Notes: generated by a model from the letters alone, not told the origin. DNA of 64,000 nucleotides from Acinetobacter venetianus RAG-1 = CIP 110063 (GCF_000368585.1 NZ_KB849558.1:298858-362857); one strand, 5' to 3'; positions 19,860 through 30,634 are shown, counted from the first letter of the stretch. Program-made: numbers and translations.

Positions 19860-19953
19860 TTTTCGTAAGTTCTGTTGGAACTTCCTGAAAAACCTCACGG
19901 ATTAATATAACAGAGCCACTGTAGGAAAAACTATAGTGGCTCTGTTTTTTTTT
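19860..19953 (+). ncRNA. Candidate plus-strand small RNA with GGA motifs, next to csrA
   Basis: A hairpin ACAGAGCCACT ... AGTGGCTCTGT followed by nine T residues (19910-19953) looks like a plus-strand intrinsic terminator, yet no plus-strand gene lies between csrA and lysC. Just upstream is a second hairpin AAGTTC-TGTTG-GAACTT (19867-19883). GGA motifs occur as TTGGAA, ACGGAT and TAGGAA, with AGGGAA further upstream. The 5' end is not defined. The hairpin could instead terminate lysC on the other strand, where the tail is less T-rich. Confidence 0.35.
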
Positions 19954-19993
19954 GCTATTTACTTGAAAGTAAATATGTTTAAGCAGCTATTAA

Positions 19994-21274
19994 TTAAGCA
20001 CGTGCACTGCTTTCGCCGTGTTCACGGTCTAAGCCAAATGCAGTGTGTAAACAACGAACAGCAAGCTCTAAATAGTTTTCTTCAATCAATACAGAAATTT
20101 TAATTTCTGAGGTAGAGATCATCAAAATATTGATGCTTTCATCAGCTAATGCAGTGAACATTTTGCTCGCAACACCTGCATGTGAACGCATACCAACACC
20201 AACGATAGATACTTTAACGATGTCATCACGAGTTACAACTTCACATCCTTCGATGCTGCTTGCAGTTTGCTCTAGGATAGCTTTTGCTTTTGCTAAATCA
20301 GTGCGATTAACTGTGAAGGTAAAATCAGTCGTACCATCTTCTTCAACATTTTGGATAATCATATCCACTTCAATGTTGGCATTGCTGATTGGTGACAAGA
20401 TTTTAGATGCAATACCTGGCTCATCAGGAACACCCAAAATAGTGAGTTTTGCTTCGTCACGGTTAAATGCAATACCTGCAATGATTGGTTGTTCCATATC
20501 GTCCTCTGCCTCAGTCGTAATTAGTGTGCCTACGTTTTGTTTGAAATCTTCATCAAATGCGCCATCATCATCATTATCAAAACTTGATAATACACGCAGT
20601 GGAACTTGATATTTACCTGCGAATTCAACAGAGCGGATTTGTAAAACTTTTGAGCCTAAAGATGCCATTTCTAGCATTTCCTCAAAAGAGATACGGTCAA
20701 CTTTCTTCGCTTTTGGTGCAACACGCGGATCAGTCGTGTATACGCCATCAACATCAGTATAAATTTGACATTCATCTGCTTTAAGTGCTGCTGCAAGTGC
20801 TACACCAGAAGTATCCGAACCACCACGACCAAGTGTTGTTGTATTACCTTCAGCGTCAAAGCCTTGGAAACCTGCAACGACGAGTACGCGACCAGCATCT
20901 AAGTCCTTTGTCATCACATCAGTATCAATAGATTCAATACGTGCTTTGGTGAAAGCACTATCCGTTTTAATACCGACTTGGCGACCTGTATAAGATTTAG
21001 CTTCTACACCAATTGAGTTCAGTGCCATAGCTAACATGGAAATCGTTACTTGTTCACCCGTTGACACCATTTGATCTAATTCACGTGGGTCAGGGGTGGT
21101 GGTAATGGCTTTAGCAAGCGCAAGTAAGCGGTTTGTTTCACCACTCATTGCAGACACGACAACGACCACCTTGTGACCGTGATCATGCCAACGCTTGACA
21201 CGACGAGCAACATTTAAAATGCGCTCAGGAGTACCCATAGAAGTACCGCCATATTTTTGAACGATTAATGCCAT
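19994..21274 (-). CDS. lysC: Aspartate kinase (with probable internal beta-subunit start)
   Basis: Phosphorylates aspartate, the first step to lysine, threonine, methionine and diaminopimelate. 426 residues: the kinase domain has VQKYGGTSMG at the N-terminus, and TTLGRGGSDTSGVALAAAL near residue 146. Two ACT domains follow (about 265-340 and 345-420), the feedback site for lysine/threonine. An in-frame ATG at codon 260 (20495-20497) opens MEQPIIAGIAF and is preceded by GAGG at 5-base spacing, matching the internal start that yields the beta subunit in alpha2beta2 aspartokinases. It is downstream of alaS, with a hairpin in the 63-base gap. Confidence 0.96.
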   Translation of the reverse strand: MALIVQKYGGTSMGTPERILNVARRVKRWHDHGHKVVVVVSAMSGETNRLLALAKAITTTPDPRELDQMVSTGEQVTISMLAMALNSIGVEAKSYTGRQVGIKTDSAFTKARIESIDTDVMTKDLDAGRVLVVAGFQGFDAEGNTTTLGRGGSDTSGVALAAALKADECQIYTDVDGVYTTDPRVAPKAKKVDRISFEEMLEMASLGSKVLQIRSVEFAGKYQVPLRVLSSFDNDDDGAFDEDFKQNVGTLITTEAEDDMEQPIIAGIAFNRDEAKLTILGVPDEPGIASKILSPISNANIEVDMIIQNVEEDGTTDFTFTVNRTDLAKAKAILEQTASSIEGCEVVTRDDIVKVSIVGVGMRSHAGVASKMFTALADESINILMISTSEIKISVLIEENYLELAVRCLHTAFGLDREHGESSARA

Positions 21275-21293
21275 AGTTGTTCCATATAAGCCA

Positions 21294-21317
21294 TGACCCT
21301 GAGAGGCATCAGGGTCA
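21294..21317 (-). promoter_or_regulatory. Leader hairpin between alaS and lysC
   Basis: TGACCCTG (21294-21301) and CAGGGTCA (21310-21317) form an 8-bp stem. On the coding strand it is followed by ATGGCTTATATGG rather than T residues, so it is not an intrinsic terminator. It could stabilise the lysC transcript or mark RNA processing. Confidence 0.4.
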
Positions 21318-21337
21318 GTTACACAAAAGTGAAGTTC

Positions 21338-23971
21338 TTATTGCTCAAGCCATGCAGGTAATGCTGCGATCACTTGATCAAACTTCTCGTTTAGTGGCGC
21401 GCCACCTTGTGCTAAGTCAGGTTTACCACCACCTTTACCACCAAGCTCTTGAGCTAAGTGTTTGATGATGTCACCTGCTTTTAGAGTTGCAGCATATTGT
21501 TTAGCGACGGACGCGATTAAACTCACTTTATCGCCTTCAATGCCAGCTAAAATAATGACTGCATCTTCCAATTTTGATTTTACGCTGTCATGTAGATTGC
21601 GTAGTGACTTTGCATCCAGACCTTGAACAGTCGTGATAAGTGTTTGACGACCAGCAATTGTTTTTACTTGGCCGAGTAATTCAGCTGCTTGGAAACTTGC
21701 TAACTTCTGATTAAGTTGTTCAATCTGCTTTTGCAAGCTAGACGCCGTATCAACAATTGCTTCAACCTTCTCAACAGTTTGCTCTTTCTGAGCTTTAAGT
21801 AAACCATTGATTGTCTGAATATCACGATCGGCTTTTTGAACAGCTTCGAGTGCTTTTGAACCTGTTACCGCCTCGATACGACGAACACCTGCGGCAACAC
21901 CGCCTTCAGAGGTGATCTTGAATAAACCAATATCACCTGTACGTTTTACGTGAATACCACCACATAGTTCGATCGAGAAGTTCTTCTCTTCAATCACAGA
22001 GCCCATAGATAATACGCGAACTTCTTCGCCATATTTTTCCCCGAAAAGCATCATTGCGCCTTTCGCTTTTGCAGATTCGATATCGAGAAGTTCGGTATTT
22101 ACTGGAGTATTTGCGATCACTTCAGCATTGACTAAACGTTCGATCTGTTGAATTTGTTCAAACGTAACAGGTTGATCATTGGCAAAGTCAAAACGTAAAA
22201 TATCGCTTTCGACCAAAGAACCTTTTTGTTGAACGTGATCACCTAAAATCTGACGTAATGCAGCATGTAAAAGGTGAGTCGCAGAGTGATTTCGGGCGGT
22301 TGCATCACGTAGATCTGCTTTAACAGTCGCTTCTACATTTTGTGAAGTTTTTAGACTACCAACAGTAACGATACCTTGGTGTACAAATGCTCCACCAGAT
22401 TTTTTAGTATCTTGAACTTCAAAGATACCTGTATCGTTCTTGAAGATACCTGTGTCACCAATCTGACCACCACTTTCTGCATAGAAAGGGGTTTGGTTCA
22501 ATACAATAAGTGCTTCATCACCTTCGTTAACTTCATCAACCTGAACGCCATCTTTATAGATCGCAACAATTCGACCTTGACCCTGAGTTGCATCATAGCC
22601 ATCAAATTGTGTTTCGCCTTCGACTTTAACAATGCTGTTATAGTCAACTGCGAATTTACCAGCATCACGAGCACGTTGGCGTTGAGCAGCCATTTCTACT
22701 TCGAAGCCAGCTTCATCAATCGTTAGATCACGTTCACGTGCGATATCAGCAGTTAAGTCAGTTGGGAAGCCATAAGTATCATAAAGTTTGAATACAGTTT
22801 CACCTGCAATCACACTACCTTTTAGTTGAGCGAGTTCACCCTCTAAAAGTTTTAAGCCTTGCTCAAGTGTCTTGGCAAACTGTTCTTCTTCACGAATTAA
22901 AGTTGCTTCAATAACATCTTTACGTGTTACTAATTCAGGATAAGCTTCACCCATGACTTCGATGAGTGGTTGAAGCATCTTGTAGAAGAATGTACCTGTT
23001 GCACCTAGTTTATTACCATGACGTACTGCACGACGGATAATACGACGTAACACATAACCACGACCTTCATTTGAAGGATTCACGCCATCCGCGATCAAGA
23101 AGCAGCAAGAGCGGGCATGGTCAGCAAGAACACGTAAAGAAGGTTGACCTTCTTCTTGAATGCCAATGATGTCAGCAGCTGCTTTTAACAAATGTTGGAA
23201 TAAGTCAATTTCGTAGTTCGAATTGACATGCTGAAGCACAGCTGAAATACGCTCCAAGCCCATACCTGTATCGACAGAAGGTGCTGGAAGAGGGTGCATA
23301 ACACCATCCGCAGTGCGGTTGAACTGCATGAAAACGTTGTTCCAGATTTCGATGAAGCGATCGCCATCTTCTTCTGGTGTACCTGGTAATCCACCCCAGA
23401 TATGGTCGCCATGATCATAGAAAATTTCAGAACAAGGGCCGCAAGGACCTGTATCACCCATTGCCCAGAAGTTATCTGAAGCGTATTGACCGCCTTTGTT
23501 ATCACCGATACGGATAATACGCTCGGCATCTACGCCGATCTCTTTATTCCATATGTCAAAGGCTTCATCATCAGTATGATAAACCGTGACATAAAGACGA
23601 TCTTTTGGTAAGCCTAACCATTGTTCGCTGGTTAAAAACTCCCAAGCGAATTTAAGTGCATTTTGTTTGAAATAATCACCAAAAGAGAAGTTACCTAACA
23701 TCTCAAAGAATGTATGGTGACGAGCAGTATAACCGACATTATCAAGGTCGTTATGTTTACCACCTGCACGTACACATTTTTGTGATGATACTGCGCGTAC
23801 ATAGTCGCGCTTTTCTAAGCCTAAGAAACAATCTTTAAACTGGTTCATTCCAGCATTTGTAAACAGCAACGTTGGGTCATTGGCGGGAACGAGAGAACTC
23901 GACGCGACACGTGTGTGGCCTTGCGATTCAAAATAACGCAAAAAAGCTTCACGAATTTCAGCTGATGTCAT
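21338..23971 (-). CDS. alaS: Alanyl-tRNA synthetase
   Basis: Charges tRNA-Ala. From the ATG at 23971 the product has 877 residues beginning [19 protein letters not shown]; class II motifs follow ([23 protein letters not shown]). The editing domain carries [12 protein letters not shown] (near residue 560) and the CGGIHV zinc-site cysteine (near 663). A C-terminal oligomerisation/C-Ala domain ends in the Gly-rich [16 protein letters not shown] segment. The frame also opens at a TTG (23992) and a GTG (23986), and a GGAG lies 4 to 10 bases before those, so translation could begin 5 to 7 codons earlier. It heads alaS–lysC–csrA. Confidence 0.96.
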   Translation of the reverse strand: MTSAEIREAFLRYFESQGHTRVASSSLVPANDPTLLFTNAGMNQFKDCFLGLEKRDYVRAVSSQKCVRAGGKHNDLDNVGYTARHHTFFEMLGNFSFGDYFKQNALKFAWEFLTSEQWLGLPKDRLYVTVYHTDDEAFDIWNKEIGVDAERIIRIGDNKGGQYASDNFWAMGDTGPCGPCSEIFYDHGDHIWGGLPGTPEEDGDRFIEIWNNVFMQFNRTADGVMHPLPAPSVDTGMGLERISAVLQHVNSNYEIDLFQHLLKAAADIIGIQEEGQPSLRVLADHARSCCFLIADGVNPSNEGRGYVLRRIIRRAVRHGNKLGATGTFFYKMLQPLIEVMGEAYPELVTRKDVIEATLIREEEQFAKTLEQGLKLLEGELAQLKGSVIAGETVFKLYDTYGFPTDLTADIARERDLTIDEAGFEVEMAAQRQRARDAGKFAVDYNSIVKVEGETQFDGYDATQGQGRIVAIYKDGVQVDEVNEGDEALIVLNQTPFYAESGGQIGDTGIFKNDTGIFEVQDTKKSGGAFVHQGIVTVGSLKTSQNVEATVKADLRDATARNHSATHLLHAALRQILGDHVQQKGSLVESDILRFDFANDQPVTFEQIQQIERLVNAEVIANTPVNTELLDIESAKAKGAMMLFGEKYGEEVRVLSMGSVIEEKNFSIELCGGIHVKRTGDIGLFKITSEGGVAAGVRRIEAVTGSKALEAVQKADRDIQTINGLLKAQKEQTVEKVEAIVDTASSLQKQIEQLNQKLASFQAAELLGQVKTIAGRQTLITTVQGLDAKSLRNLHDSVKSKLEDAVIILAGIEGDKVSLIASVAKQYAATLKAGDIIKHLAQELGGKGGGKPDLAQGGAPLNEKFDQVIAALPAWLEQ

Positions 23972-24091
23972 AAAACGAGTACTCACAACCAAGACACTCC
24001 ATAATTTTGAATTTGGCTATATGCAATGAGGAAAGTTGTTTTAAGTTCTACAATCGAACCTATTGCATGGCATAGATTTTAAAAGTGCTAA

Positions 24092-24120
24092 ATTATAACG
24101 GAAAATGTGTGCCCAACCAA
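24092..24120 (-). promoter_or_regulatory. Candidate sigma70 promoter of alaS
   Basis: On the minus strand TTGGTT, a 17-base spacer and a perfect TATAAT (complement of 24092-24097). It would give a leader of roughly 110 bases ahead of alaS. Confidence 0.5.
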
Positions 24121-24241
24121 CGATTTTACAAGCAATATCATATAAAACTGTGTTTAAGCTAAAAATCTATATTCAACAATGCTTCTCATGTTTTACCATA
24201 TAGCATAGAAAAGATGATGTTTTGATGAATAAGGATGCTAC

Positions 24242-25267
24242 ATGCAACGTATCGCTATCAATGGATTTGGTCGAATTGGTCGGAATGTGTTACGTGCATG
24301 GTTTGAAAACTCAAAGAAGTTTCAATTTGAAATCGTTGCTATTAATGACGTTGCTGATGTACAAACTTTAGTACATCTTTTTAAATATGATACAACGCAT
24401 GGTCGTTTTGCTGGGCAAGTCGATATTCAAATTGATGGCGAGCACATTTTTTTGAACATTCAGTCAAATCAACGTCAACTCAGATTACAAGTGTTTAATA
24501 ACGAATGTCCTGAATGTCTACCATGGGAAAAATTAAATATTGATGTTGTACTTGAGTGTACAGGTCTTTTCCGCTCCAGAGCTGATGCAACGCGTCATGT
24601 TGAGGCAGGAGCAAAAAGAGTCATTATCGGGGCTGCACCTTTTGATACCGTTGATGCTGCGATTGTTTATGGTGTAAATCACGCAGACGTAAAACCCTCG
24701 GATCAAATTATTTCAAGTGTTTCATGTACAACGCAAGCATTGGTACCACTGGTTAAAATCATTGATGATGCTTTTGGTATTGAAACAGCACTGATGACTG
24801 AAATTCATGCGGTAACAGCGGATCAATCTGTTTTAGACCATGCACATCGAGATTTACGTCGAGCAAGAGCATCTGGACAAAATATCATTCCAACGACATC
24901 AAGTGCTTTAGGTGCATTGAAACGTGTTATGCCTAAAATGGAAGATCGTATTGATGGATATTCGATACGTGTACCGACCATAAATGTGGCGGCAATTGAT
25001 CTCACCTTTATTTCTCAATTACCAATTACCGTACATAAAATAAATGAGGTGTTGGTCAAAGCGGCACAATTTGATTATGCTCAAATTATGCAAGTGACAG
25101 ATGAGGATCTTGTATCAAGTGATTTTAATCATTCACCATATTCTTTGATTGTGGATTTAACACAAACAATCGTTGTTGGTCATCAGGCGAAAGTTTTTGC
25201 TTGGTATGATAATGAATGGGGCTATGCGAATCGCTTACTAGATCTGTGTGAATCATTTAATAAATAA
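24242..25267 (+). CDS. epd: Erythrose-4-phosphate / glyceraldehyde-3-phosphate dehydrogenase family (Epd-like)
   Basis: 341 residues. The N-terminal NAD motif INGFGRIGRNVLRAW starts at residue 6. The catalytic Cys is in SSVSCTTQAL (Cys162) with the partner His189 in MTEIHAVTADQ. Features shared with Epd rather than GapA are DLRRARASGQNIIP, SSDFNHSPYSLIVD and TQTIVVG, so I favour oxidation of erythrose-4-phosphate toward pyridoxal phosphate synthesis, or a dual role. Oddly, the Asn that normally follows CTT is Gln here. AAGGA precedes the ATG. A small coiled-coil membrane protein gene follows 29 bases downstream. Confidence 0.75.
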   Translation: MQRIAINGFGRIGRNVLRAWFENSKKFQFEIVAINDVADVQTLVHLFKYDTTHGRFAGQVDIQIDGEHIFLNIQSNQRQLRLQVFNNECPECLPWEKLNIDVVLECTGLFRSRADATRHVEAGAKRVIIGAAPFDTVDAAIVYGVNHADVKPSDQIISSVSCTTQALVPLVKIIDDAFGIETALMTEIHAVTADQSVLDHAHRDLRRARASGQNIIPTTSSALGALKRVMPKMEDRIDGYSIRVPTINVAAIDLTFISQLPITVHKINEVLVKAAQFDYAQIMQVTDEDLVSSDFNHSPYSLIVDLTQTIVVGHQAKVFAWYDNEWGYANRLLDLCESFNK

Positions 25268-25296
25268 TTTTAGAAAATAAAAATTGGAGAGGGGAA

Positions 25297-25608
25297 ATGG
25301 GATTAATGATGATGTGGGGTTTCATTATCTTATTAATGTTGGCAGTTATTTTTTTATTTTGGTTTCAATTTAAAAATGTAGAAGTTAAAAATCAGGATGT
25401 AGAGGTTCTCCAGCTTGAAGAGAAAGTGCTTCACTTAGAGCTACACCTTAAAAAAAGCTTAGAAATTATGCAGGATTTGGCAAAGAAAATGCATGTTCAA
25501 CAAGAGGTGTTGGATAGAACAGTGGCGAATATTGCCGCACTAGAAAAACAAAATGCCGAACTAGTAAATGTTTTAGAGATCGTAGTTAAAAGTGGTAAAG
25601 GGAAATAG
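25297..25608 (+). CDS. Small membrane-anchored coiled-coil protein, unknown function
   Basis: 103 residues: one N-terminal transmembrane helix (about residues 3-24, rich in Met, Ile, Leu and Phe) followed by a long heptad-like helix rich in Glu, Leu, Lys and Val (VLQLEEKVLHLELHLKKSL onward) that should form a coiled coil in the cytoplasm or periplasm. A strong GGAGAGGGG ribosome binding site and a 29-base gap behind the epd-like gene suggest cotranscription. No family recognised. Confidence 0.65.
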   Translation: MGLMMMWGFIILLMLAVIFLFWFQFKNVEVKNQDVEVLQLEEKVLHLELHLKKSLEIMQDLAKKMHVQQEVLDRTVANIAALEKQNAELVNVLEIVVKSGKGK

Positions 25609-25751
25609 TAAATTAGGTTGTTATATGTTTAAAATTTCAAATTGATTGCATTTAGTTTAATGATATAAACCTATTTTCAGACATGGGAATGATCTTACTA
25701 TTTTTATTTAACTTCAAACTATTAAAATTCATAATAATTTTGAGGATGTGA

Positions 25752-26279
25752 ATGAACTATAATTTAAGTAACTTTGAATTCCGTCTTACTTGTGAAGATG
25801 ATTGGGAGATACTTAAAGCCATTCGTTTGCAGTCATTATTTGATAGTCCTGATGCATTTACTGCAACTTATGCAACTACTGAGAAATATGATGAGAAAGA
25901 ATGGCGTAATCGGGCAGCTCAAAGGACTAACAATCAATATATTCTCGCGATTCACAATGCTCGGGCAGTGGGTATAGTTGGTGGAACTCTTAATTCTGAG
26001 TTAGAGTTTAATGTGATTGCTATGTGGGTTAACCCTTTATTTCGTGGCAGTGGTGTAGCAGATCATTTGATTGTTGCAGTTAAAAAGTTAGCGATTTCTA
26101 AAGGACATCATCGAATTGTACTAAGCGTCTCTGATCATAATCTGCATGCGAAAAATCTTTATCTTAAACATGGTTTTCAATTTATATCTAATTTAGATGG
26201 AATCTCTCTTTGTTCTGATACAACTGATACAAAAAGTCAAAAAATGGAGTGTTTTATTAAAGGTATAGACTTAGATTAA
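25752..26279 (+). CDS. GNAT-family N-acetyltransferase
   Basis: 175 residues with a GNAT fold. The acetyl-CoA binding region reads VNPLFRGSGVADHLIVAVKK (about residues 96-115, the R-x-x-G-x-x pattern), followed by LSVSDHNLHAKNLYLKHGFQF, the motif B/C part where Asn and Tyr shape the active site. GAGGATG precedes the ATG. The substrate is unknown. It stands alone. Confidence 0.85.
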   Translation: MNYNLSNFEFRLTCEDDWEILKAIRLQSLFDSPDAFTATYATTEKYDEKEWRNRAAQRTNNQYILAIHNARAVGIVGGTLNSELEFNVIAMWVNPLFRGSGVADHLIVAVKKLAISKGHHRIVLSVSDHNLHAKNLYLKHGFQFISNLDGISLCSDTTDTKSQKMECFIKGIDLD

Positions 26280-26417
26280 TCATTAGAATTTTATTAAACT
26301 AACTGTTTTGATATTTATGAAAACTAAAAATAAACTCTAGGATTTTTTTCTTGTTAGCTTTTTGTTGTTTTTGATATTATTTTAGCTCCTAAATAAATTA
26401 AAAATGATTGTTAACCT

Positions 26418-27512
26418 ATGAAGCTTGGATCAAAAAAAATAACAGGAACTCTTATTATATTTTCAACACTTCTTTTAACAGCCTGCGGTGGTGGCTCGAA
26501 TCAGAGTAATGATAAAAAATCTGATGATGAATCATCTGAACAAAATGCACTGTACAAAGTATATTATCAACCATTTAATGTCTCATCTGGTTTGATCACA
26601 GATTTTTTTGAGATAACAACATATCTGATTCAAGACGATCAAATTAATTTTAATAAATCACATAACCAACCTTTAGACAGAAGAATTTTAACTGAATCTA
26701 AAATTTTAGAAATTGGAACACCGCAGAGCAATGTCTTCAAAAGACTTACACCTACTCAATGGCGATATGAGCGTACATCTGAGTTGCAACAGGATTTGAG
26801 TTTTGAGTTGGTGCAATTAGATGGGCAAAATGTTTTTGATCGCGTATTGCCAGGATACCGTGAAAATATTAATTTAAGTTCCAATGAAACAAATGGATTA
26901 AATCAAAATTTAATTAAATTTTATCAAAATTATAAAGATACTGTTTTTCCTAAAAATAGCATTTGCTATCGTTTAAAGGAAACGCAATGGAACCAGAATC
27001 ATATTACTCAAGTCGATTCATTCGATAGTCCTTCCTTCGCAGAAGTACGTGAGCGGATTGTTAACCAATATGAAGGCTTGAAATATCCTCCGATTTCAAA
27101 TCAATCTGATTATCAACTGGCTTGGGGAAATTGGCATGGATATGATTGGATATTCTTATTAAATAATTTAGATGTAGAAGAAACAGTTGGAACAATAGGT
27201 GATGCTACTGATCAATCTGCTTATGCTATTTATACGCCATCGCAGCCGTGGTCGGTAGAGCAGAGCTTAAGCTATGCTCGCGATCAGCTAAATTCATTTG
27301 AAAAATATGATAGGGATGATCAAATTAGTCAAATGATTATATTGGGTCAAAAGATGCGAATTGCAAACTTAGAAAAAGGCTGCTTTGCGTTTAACTTACA
27401 GGCGATTAAAACACTCAAAAAATTAAATCTGATCAATTGGAAACAAGGTGATAGTTCAGATGTTGGACAGTTCTTTGGATCACGAACGATAGTCGACGCT
27501 AGTCATGAGTGA
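26418..27512 (+). CDS. Lipoprotein, unknown function
   Basis: 364 residues with a lipoprotein signal (lipobox LLTAC, lipid on Cys23) and a following CGGGSNQSN linker rich in Gly, Ser and Asp, the usual flexible tether. The rest is rich in Asn, Gln and Tyr and looks like a globular beta-rich secreted domain. I recognise no family. The gene sits alone between the GNAT gene and the hisZ leader. Confidence 0.65.
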   Translation: MKLGSKKITGTLIIFSTLLLTACGGGSNQSNDKKSDDESSEQNALYKVYYQPFNVSSGLITDFFEITTYLIQDDQINFNKSHNQPLDRRILTESKILEIGTPQSNVFKRLTPTQWRYERTSELQQDLSFELVQLDGQNVFDRVLPGYRENINLSSNETNGLNQNLIKFYQNYKDTVFPKNSICYRLKETQWNQNHITQVDSFDSPSFAEVRERIVNQYEGLKYPPISNQSDYQLAWGNWHGYDWIFLLNNLDVEETVGTIGDATDQSAYAIYTPSQPWSVEQSLSYARDQLNSFEKYDRDDQISQMIILGQKMRIANLEKGCFAFNLQAIKTLKKLNLINWKQGDSSDVGQFFGSRTIVDASHE

Positions 27513-27621
27513 TTTTTAATTAATTGAATCTATTTATTAAATTCATAAATATGTGCTGATGTGCTGGAGGCAATACGATACCGAATTATTCAAATTCTCA
27601 GGTGCATCGCATAAATCTTCG

Positions 27622-27660
27622 TGCTACACTACGCTGAATCGGGCATTCACCCGATTTTTT
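27622..27660 (+). promoter_or_regulatory. Extended -10 promoter followed at once by a terminator hairpin, ahead of hisZ
   Basis: TGCTACACT (TACACT at 27625-27630) resembles an extended -10 element. About seven bases later AATCGGG-CATTCA-CCCGATT followed by TTTT (27637-27660) forms a terminator. A second hairpin ATGTGGA-TGCC-TCCACAT lies at 27677-27694, before the hisZ ATG at 27718. The arrangement suggests attenuation in the hisZ leader; it could also simply end transcription from the left. Confidence 0.45.
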
Positions 27661-27717
27661 TATGTGGTTGCTTTTTATGTGGATGCCTCCACATTGAACA
27701 GATTTTAGGTTTGAAAC

Positions 27718-28884
27718 ATGACCATTTCAGAGACATGGTTGCTACCAGATGGGGTAGCAGATGTATTGCCAGAACAAGCGCAAGTCGTTGAAACTTTGCG
27801 TCGCGCAGCTTTAGATTTCCTTGCAGTTCGAGGTTATCAATTGGTATACACACCATTTATTGAATACATTGAATCGTTGTCGTCATTATCAGAATCTAAT
27901 CAAGATTTAGACTTAGTGACTTTTAAAGTCATTGATCAGCTTTCTGGTCGTTTGCTTGGTGTGCGTGCAGATATGACGCCACAAGTTGCGCGTATAGATG
28001 CGCATGTACGACCAATTGAAGGTGTGGCTCGCTATTGCTATGCAGGTACTGTGCTTCATACTAAACCACAGAATTTTAATGCAACGCGTGCGCCTTTACA
28101 GCTTGGTGCAGAGTTATATGGTCATGACAGCATTGAAGCTGATGTTGAAATGATTGATGTGATGTTGGCTTTGATTGAGCATACGCATACTTTAGATGGC
28201 GCTCATTTAGATTTAGGTCATGTTGGTTTATTCCGTAGTTTAGTAAAGCGTGCTGGTTTAAATAAAAATACAGAAAATCAGCTCTCTGATTTATATCAGC
28301 GTAAAGCATTACCTGAACTTGAAGAGTTTACTAAAGATCTTGCAATGGGTGCTGATTTTTATGCTTTAGGTCGTTATGCGAGTGATCTAGATGCATTACA
28401 AACGCATCTAAGCCAAGATATTTTAAATGATATTGATTTTAAAAATGCATTTGATGCATTGAAATCTACTTTGACTCAAATTCAGTCACGTTGGTCTAAT
28501 TTAAATATTGGAATCGACGTTATCGAGTTACGTAGTTATCACTATCATACTGGTTTGATGTATGCCATTTATGCGCCAAATCGTGCTGCGCCACTTGCAC
28601 AAGGCGGCCGTTATGATGGTATTGGTGAGCACTTTGGACGTGCACGACCAGCAACTGGTTTTAGTTGTGATTTATACGCTTTAGGCGCAACTCAATTTGT
28701 AGAAATTGAAACGATTGTTGCACCTAAAGGAAGTGAACAAGATTTATTAAAAGCAATTGCAGATGCACGTCTGAACGGTTTACGTGTCGTGCAGTTGTTA
28801 GGTAATGATGATTTAAGCTCAGTGCCATATGCGACACATCAAATGGTGTCTCAAAATGGGCAATGGGTCATTGAAAAAATTTAA
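27718..28884 (+). CDS. hisZ: ATP phosphoribosyltransferase regulatory subunit HisZ
   Basis: A histidyl-tRNA synthetase paralogue without charging activity that partners the short form of HisG in the first step of histidine synthesis. The 388-residue length suits HisZ. It begins ISETWLLPDGVADVLPEQAQ, has class II-like LVTFKVIDQLSGRLLGVRADMTPQVAR (about residues 62-90) and the YHTGLMYAIYAP segment with GGRYDGIGEHFGR (about 277-305). It lacks the C-terminal anticodon-binding domain of a true HisRS. It is 61 bases upstream of purA, the usual Acinetobacter order, probably one operon. Confidence 0.92.
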   Translation: MTISETWLLPDGVADVLPEQAQVVETLRRAALDFLAVRGYQLVYTPFIEYIESLSSLSESNQDLDLVTFKVIDQLSGRLLGVRADMTPQVARIDAHVRPIEGVARYCYAGTVLHTKPQNFNATRAPLQLGAELYGHDSIEADVEMIDVMLALIEHTHTLDGAHLDLGHVGLFRSLVKRAGLNKNTENQLSDLYQRKALPELEEFTKDLAMGADFYALGRYASDLDALQTHLSQDILNDIDFKNAFDALKSTLTQIQSRWSNLNIGIDVIELRSYHYHTGLMYAIYAPNRAAPLAQGGRYDGIGEHFGRARPATGFSCDLYALGATQFVEIETIVAPKGSEQDLLKAIADARLNGLRVVQLLGNDDLSSVPYATHQMVSQNGQWVIEKI

Positions 28885-28930
28885 TTGCTAAGCTGACTCA
28901 ACAGCTTGGTTTCCAATTTTAACAGCATGA

Positions 28931-30265
<1,335 letters not shown>

Positions 30266-30281
30266 GCTAATGGTATGATTT

Positions 30282-30307
30282 AAAGCTCCCTTTGGGGAGC
30301 TTTTTTA
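30282..30307 (+). terminator. Terminator of purA
   Basis: AAAGCTCCC-TTTG-GGGAGCTTTTTT, 17 bases after the stop. Confidence 0.92.
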
Positions 30308-30606
30308 TTTTATAGATTTATATATTCAGTATATCTAGCAGAAAAATAGCTTTTAATTGCAATCTTTGTTACTTCTCTAGCTAAAAAATCATTGTTATAT
30401 TGGTTCTTCATTTAAATAAAGAGGGCTTTTATAATGACCAAAAAGCGGATTCGTTATAATGGTTATGAACTTGCATGCTGTTTTTAATTAAACTCATCGT
30501 GATCATACAGTTCAAGCCAATTTTAAACAGTGGGGGAAATTGGCTTAATTCAAATTAATCTAAGAAAAAAATACTGATTATTTAGGATAAATTATATAAA
30601 AATTTT
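30308..30606. other. Intergenic region between purA and the convergent lipoprotein gene
   Basis: No conventional gene. It contains the 17-codon frame and the 10-bp inverted repeat described separately, and is otherwise AT-rich. Confidence 0.45.
30434..30487 (+). CDS. Possible 17-residue peptide in a structured short transcript
   Basis: ATG at 30434 with GAGGG about 7 bases upstream opens MTKKRIRYNGYELACCF and stops at 30485-30487. Downstream are a perfect 10-bp inverted repeat AAGCCAATTT (30514-30523) / AAATTGGCTT (30537-30546) and a plus-strand terminator at 30607-30633. It may be a leader peptide, a small protein, the remnant of a longer gene, or part of a non-coding RNA. There is no direct evidence that it is translated. 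Confidence 0.3.
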   Translation: MTKKRIRYNGYELACCF

Positions 30607-30633
30607 AGAGAACCTTGATGGTTCTCTTTTTTA
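30607..30633 (+). terminator. Terminator hairpin after the short frame (partly bidirectional)
   Basis: AGAGAACC-TTGAT-GGTTCTCT followed by TTTT on the plus strand; a weaker T run exists on the minus strand. It may also serve the lipoprotein gene ending at 30635. Confidence 0.8.
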
Positions 30634-30634
30634 T

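Noticed and set aside
20130..20609. 159-codon plus-strand frame inside lysC
   Set aside because: Antisense shadow of lysC with no ribosome binding site or family resemblance. Other long opposite-strand frames in purH, alaS, ppsA, azgA and purA were rejected for the same reason.
21294..21317. Terminator between alaS and lysC
   Set aside because: A good 8-bp stem but no T run on the coding strand.
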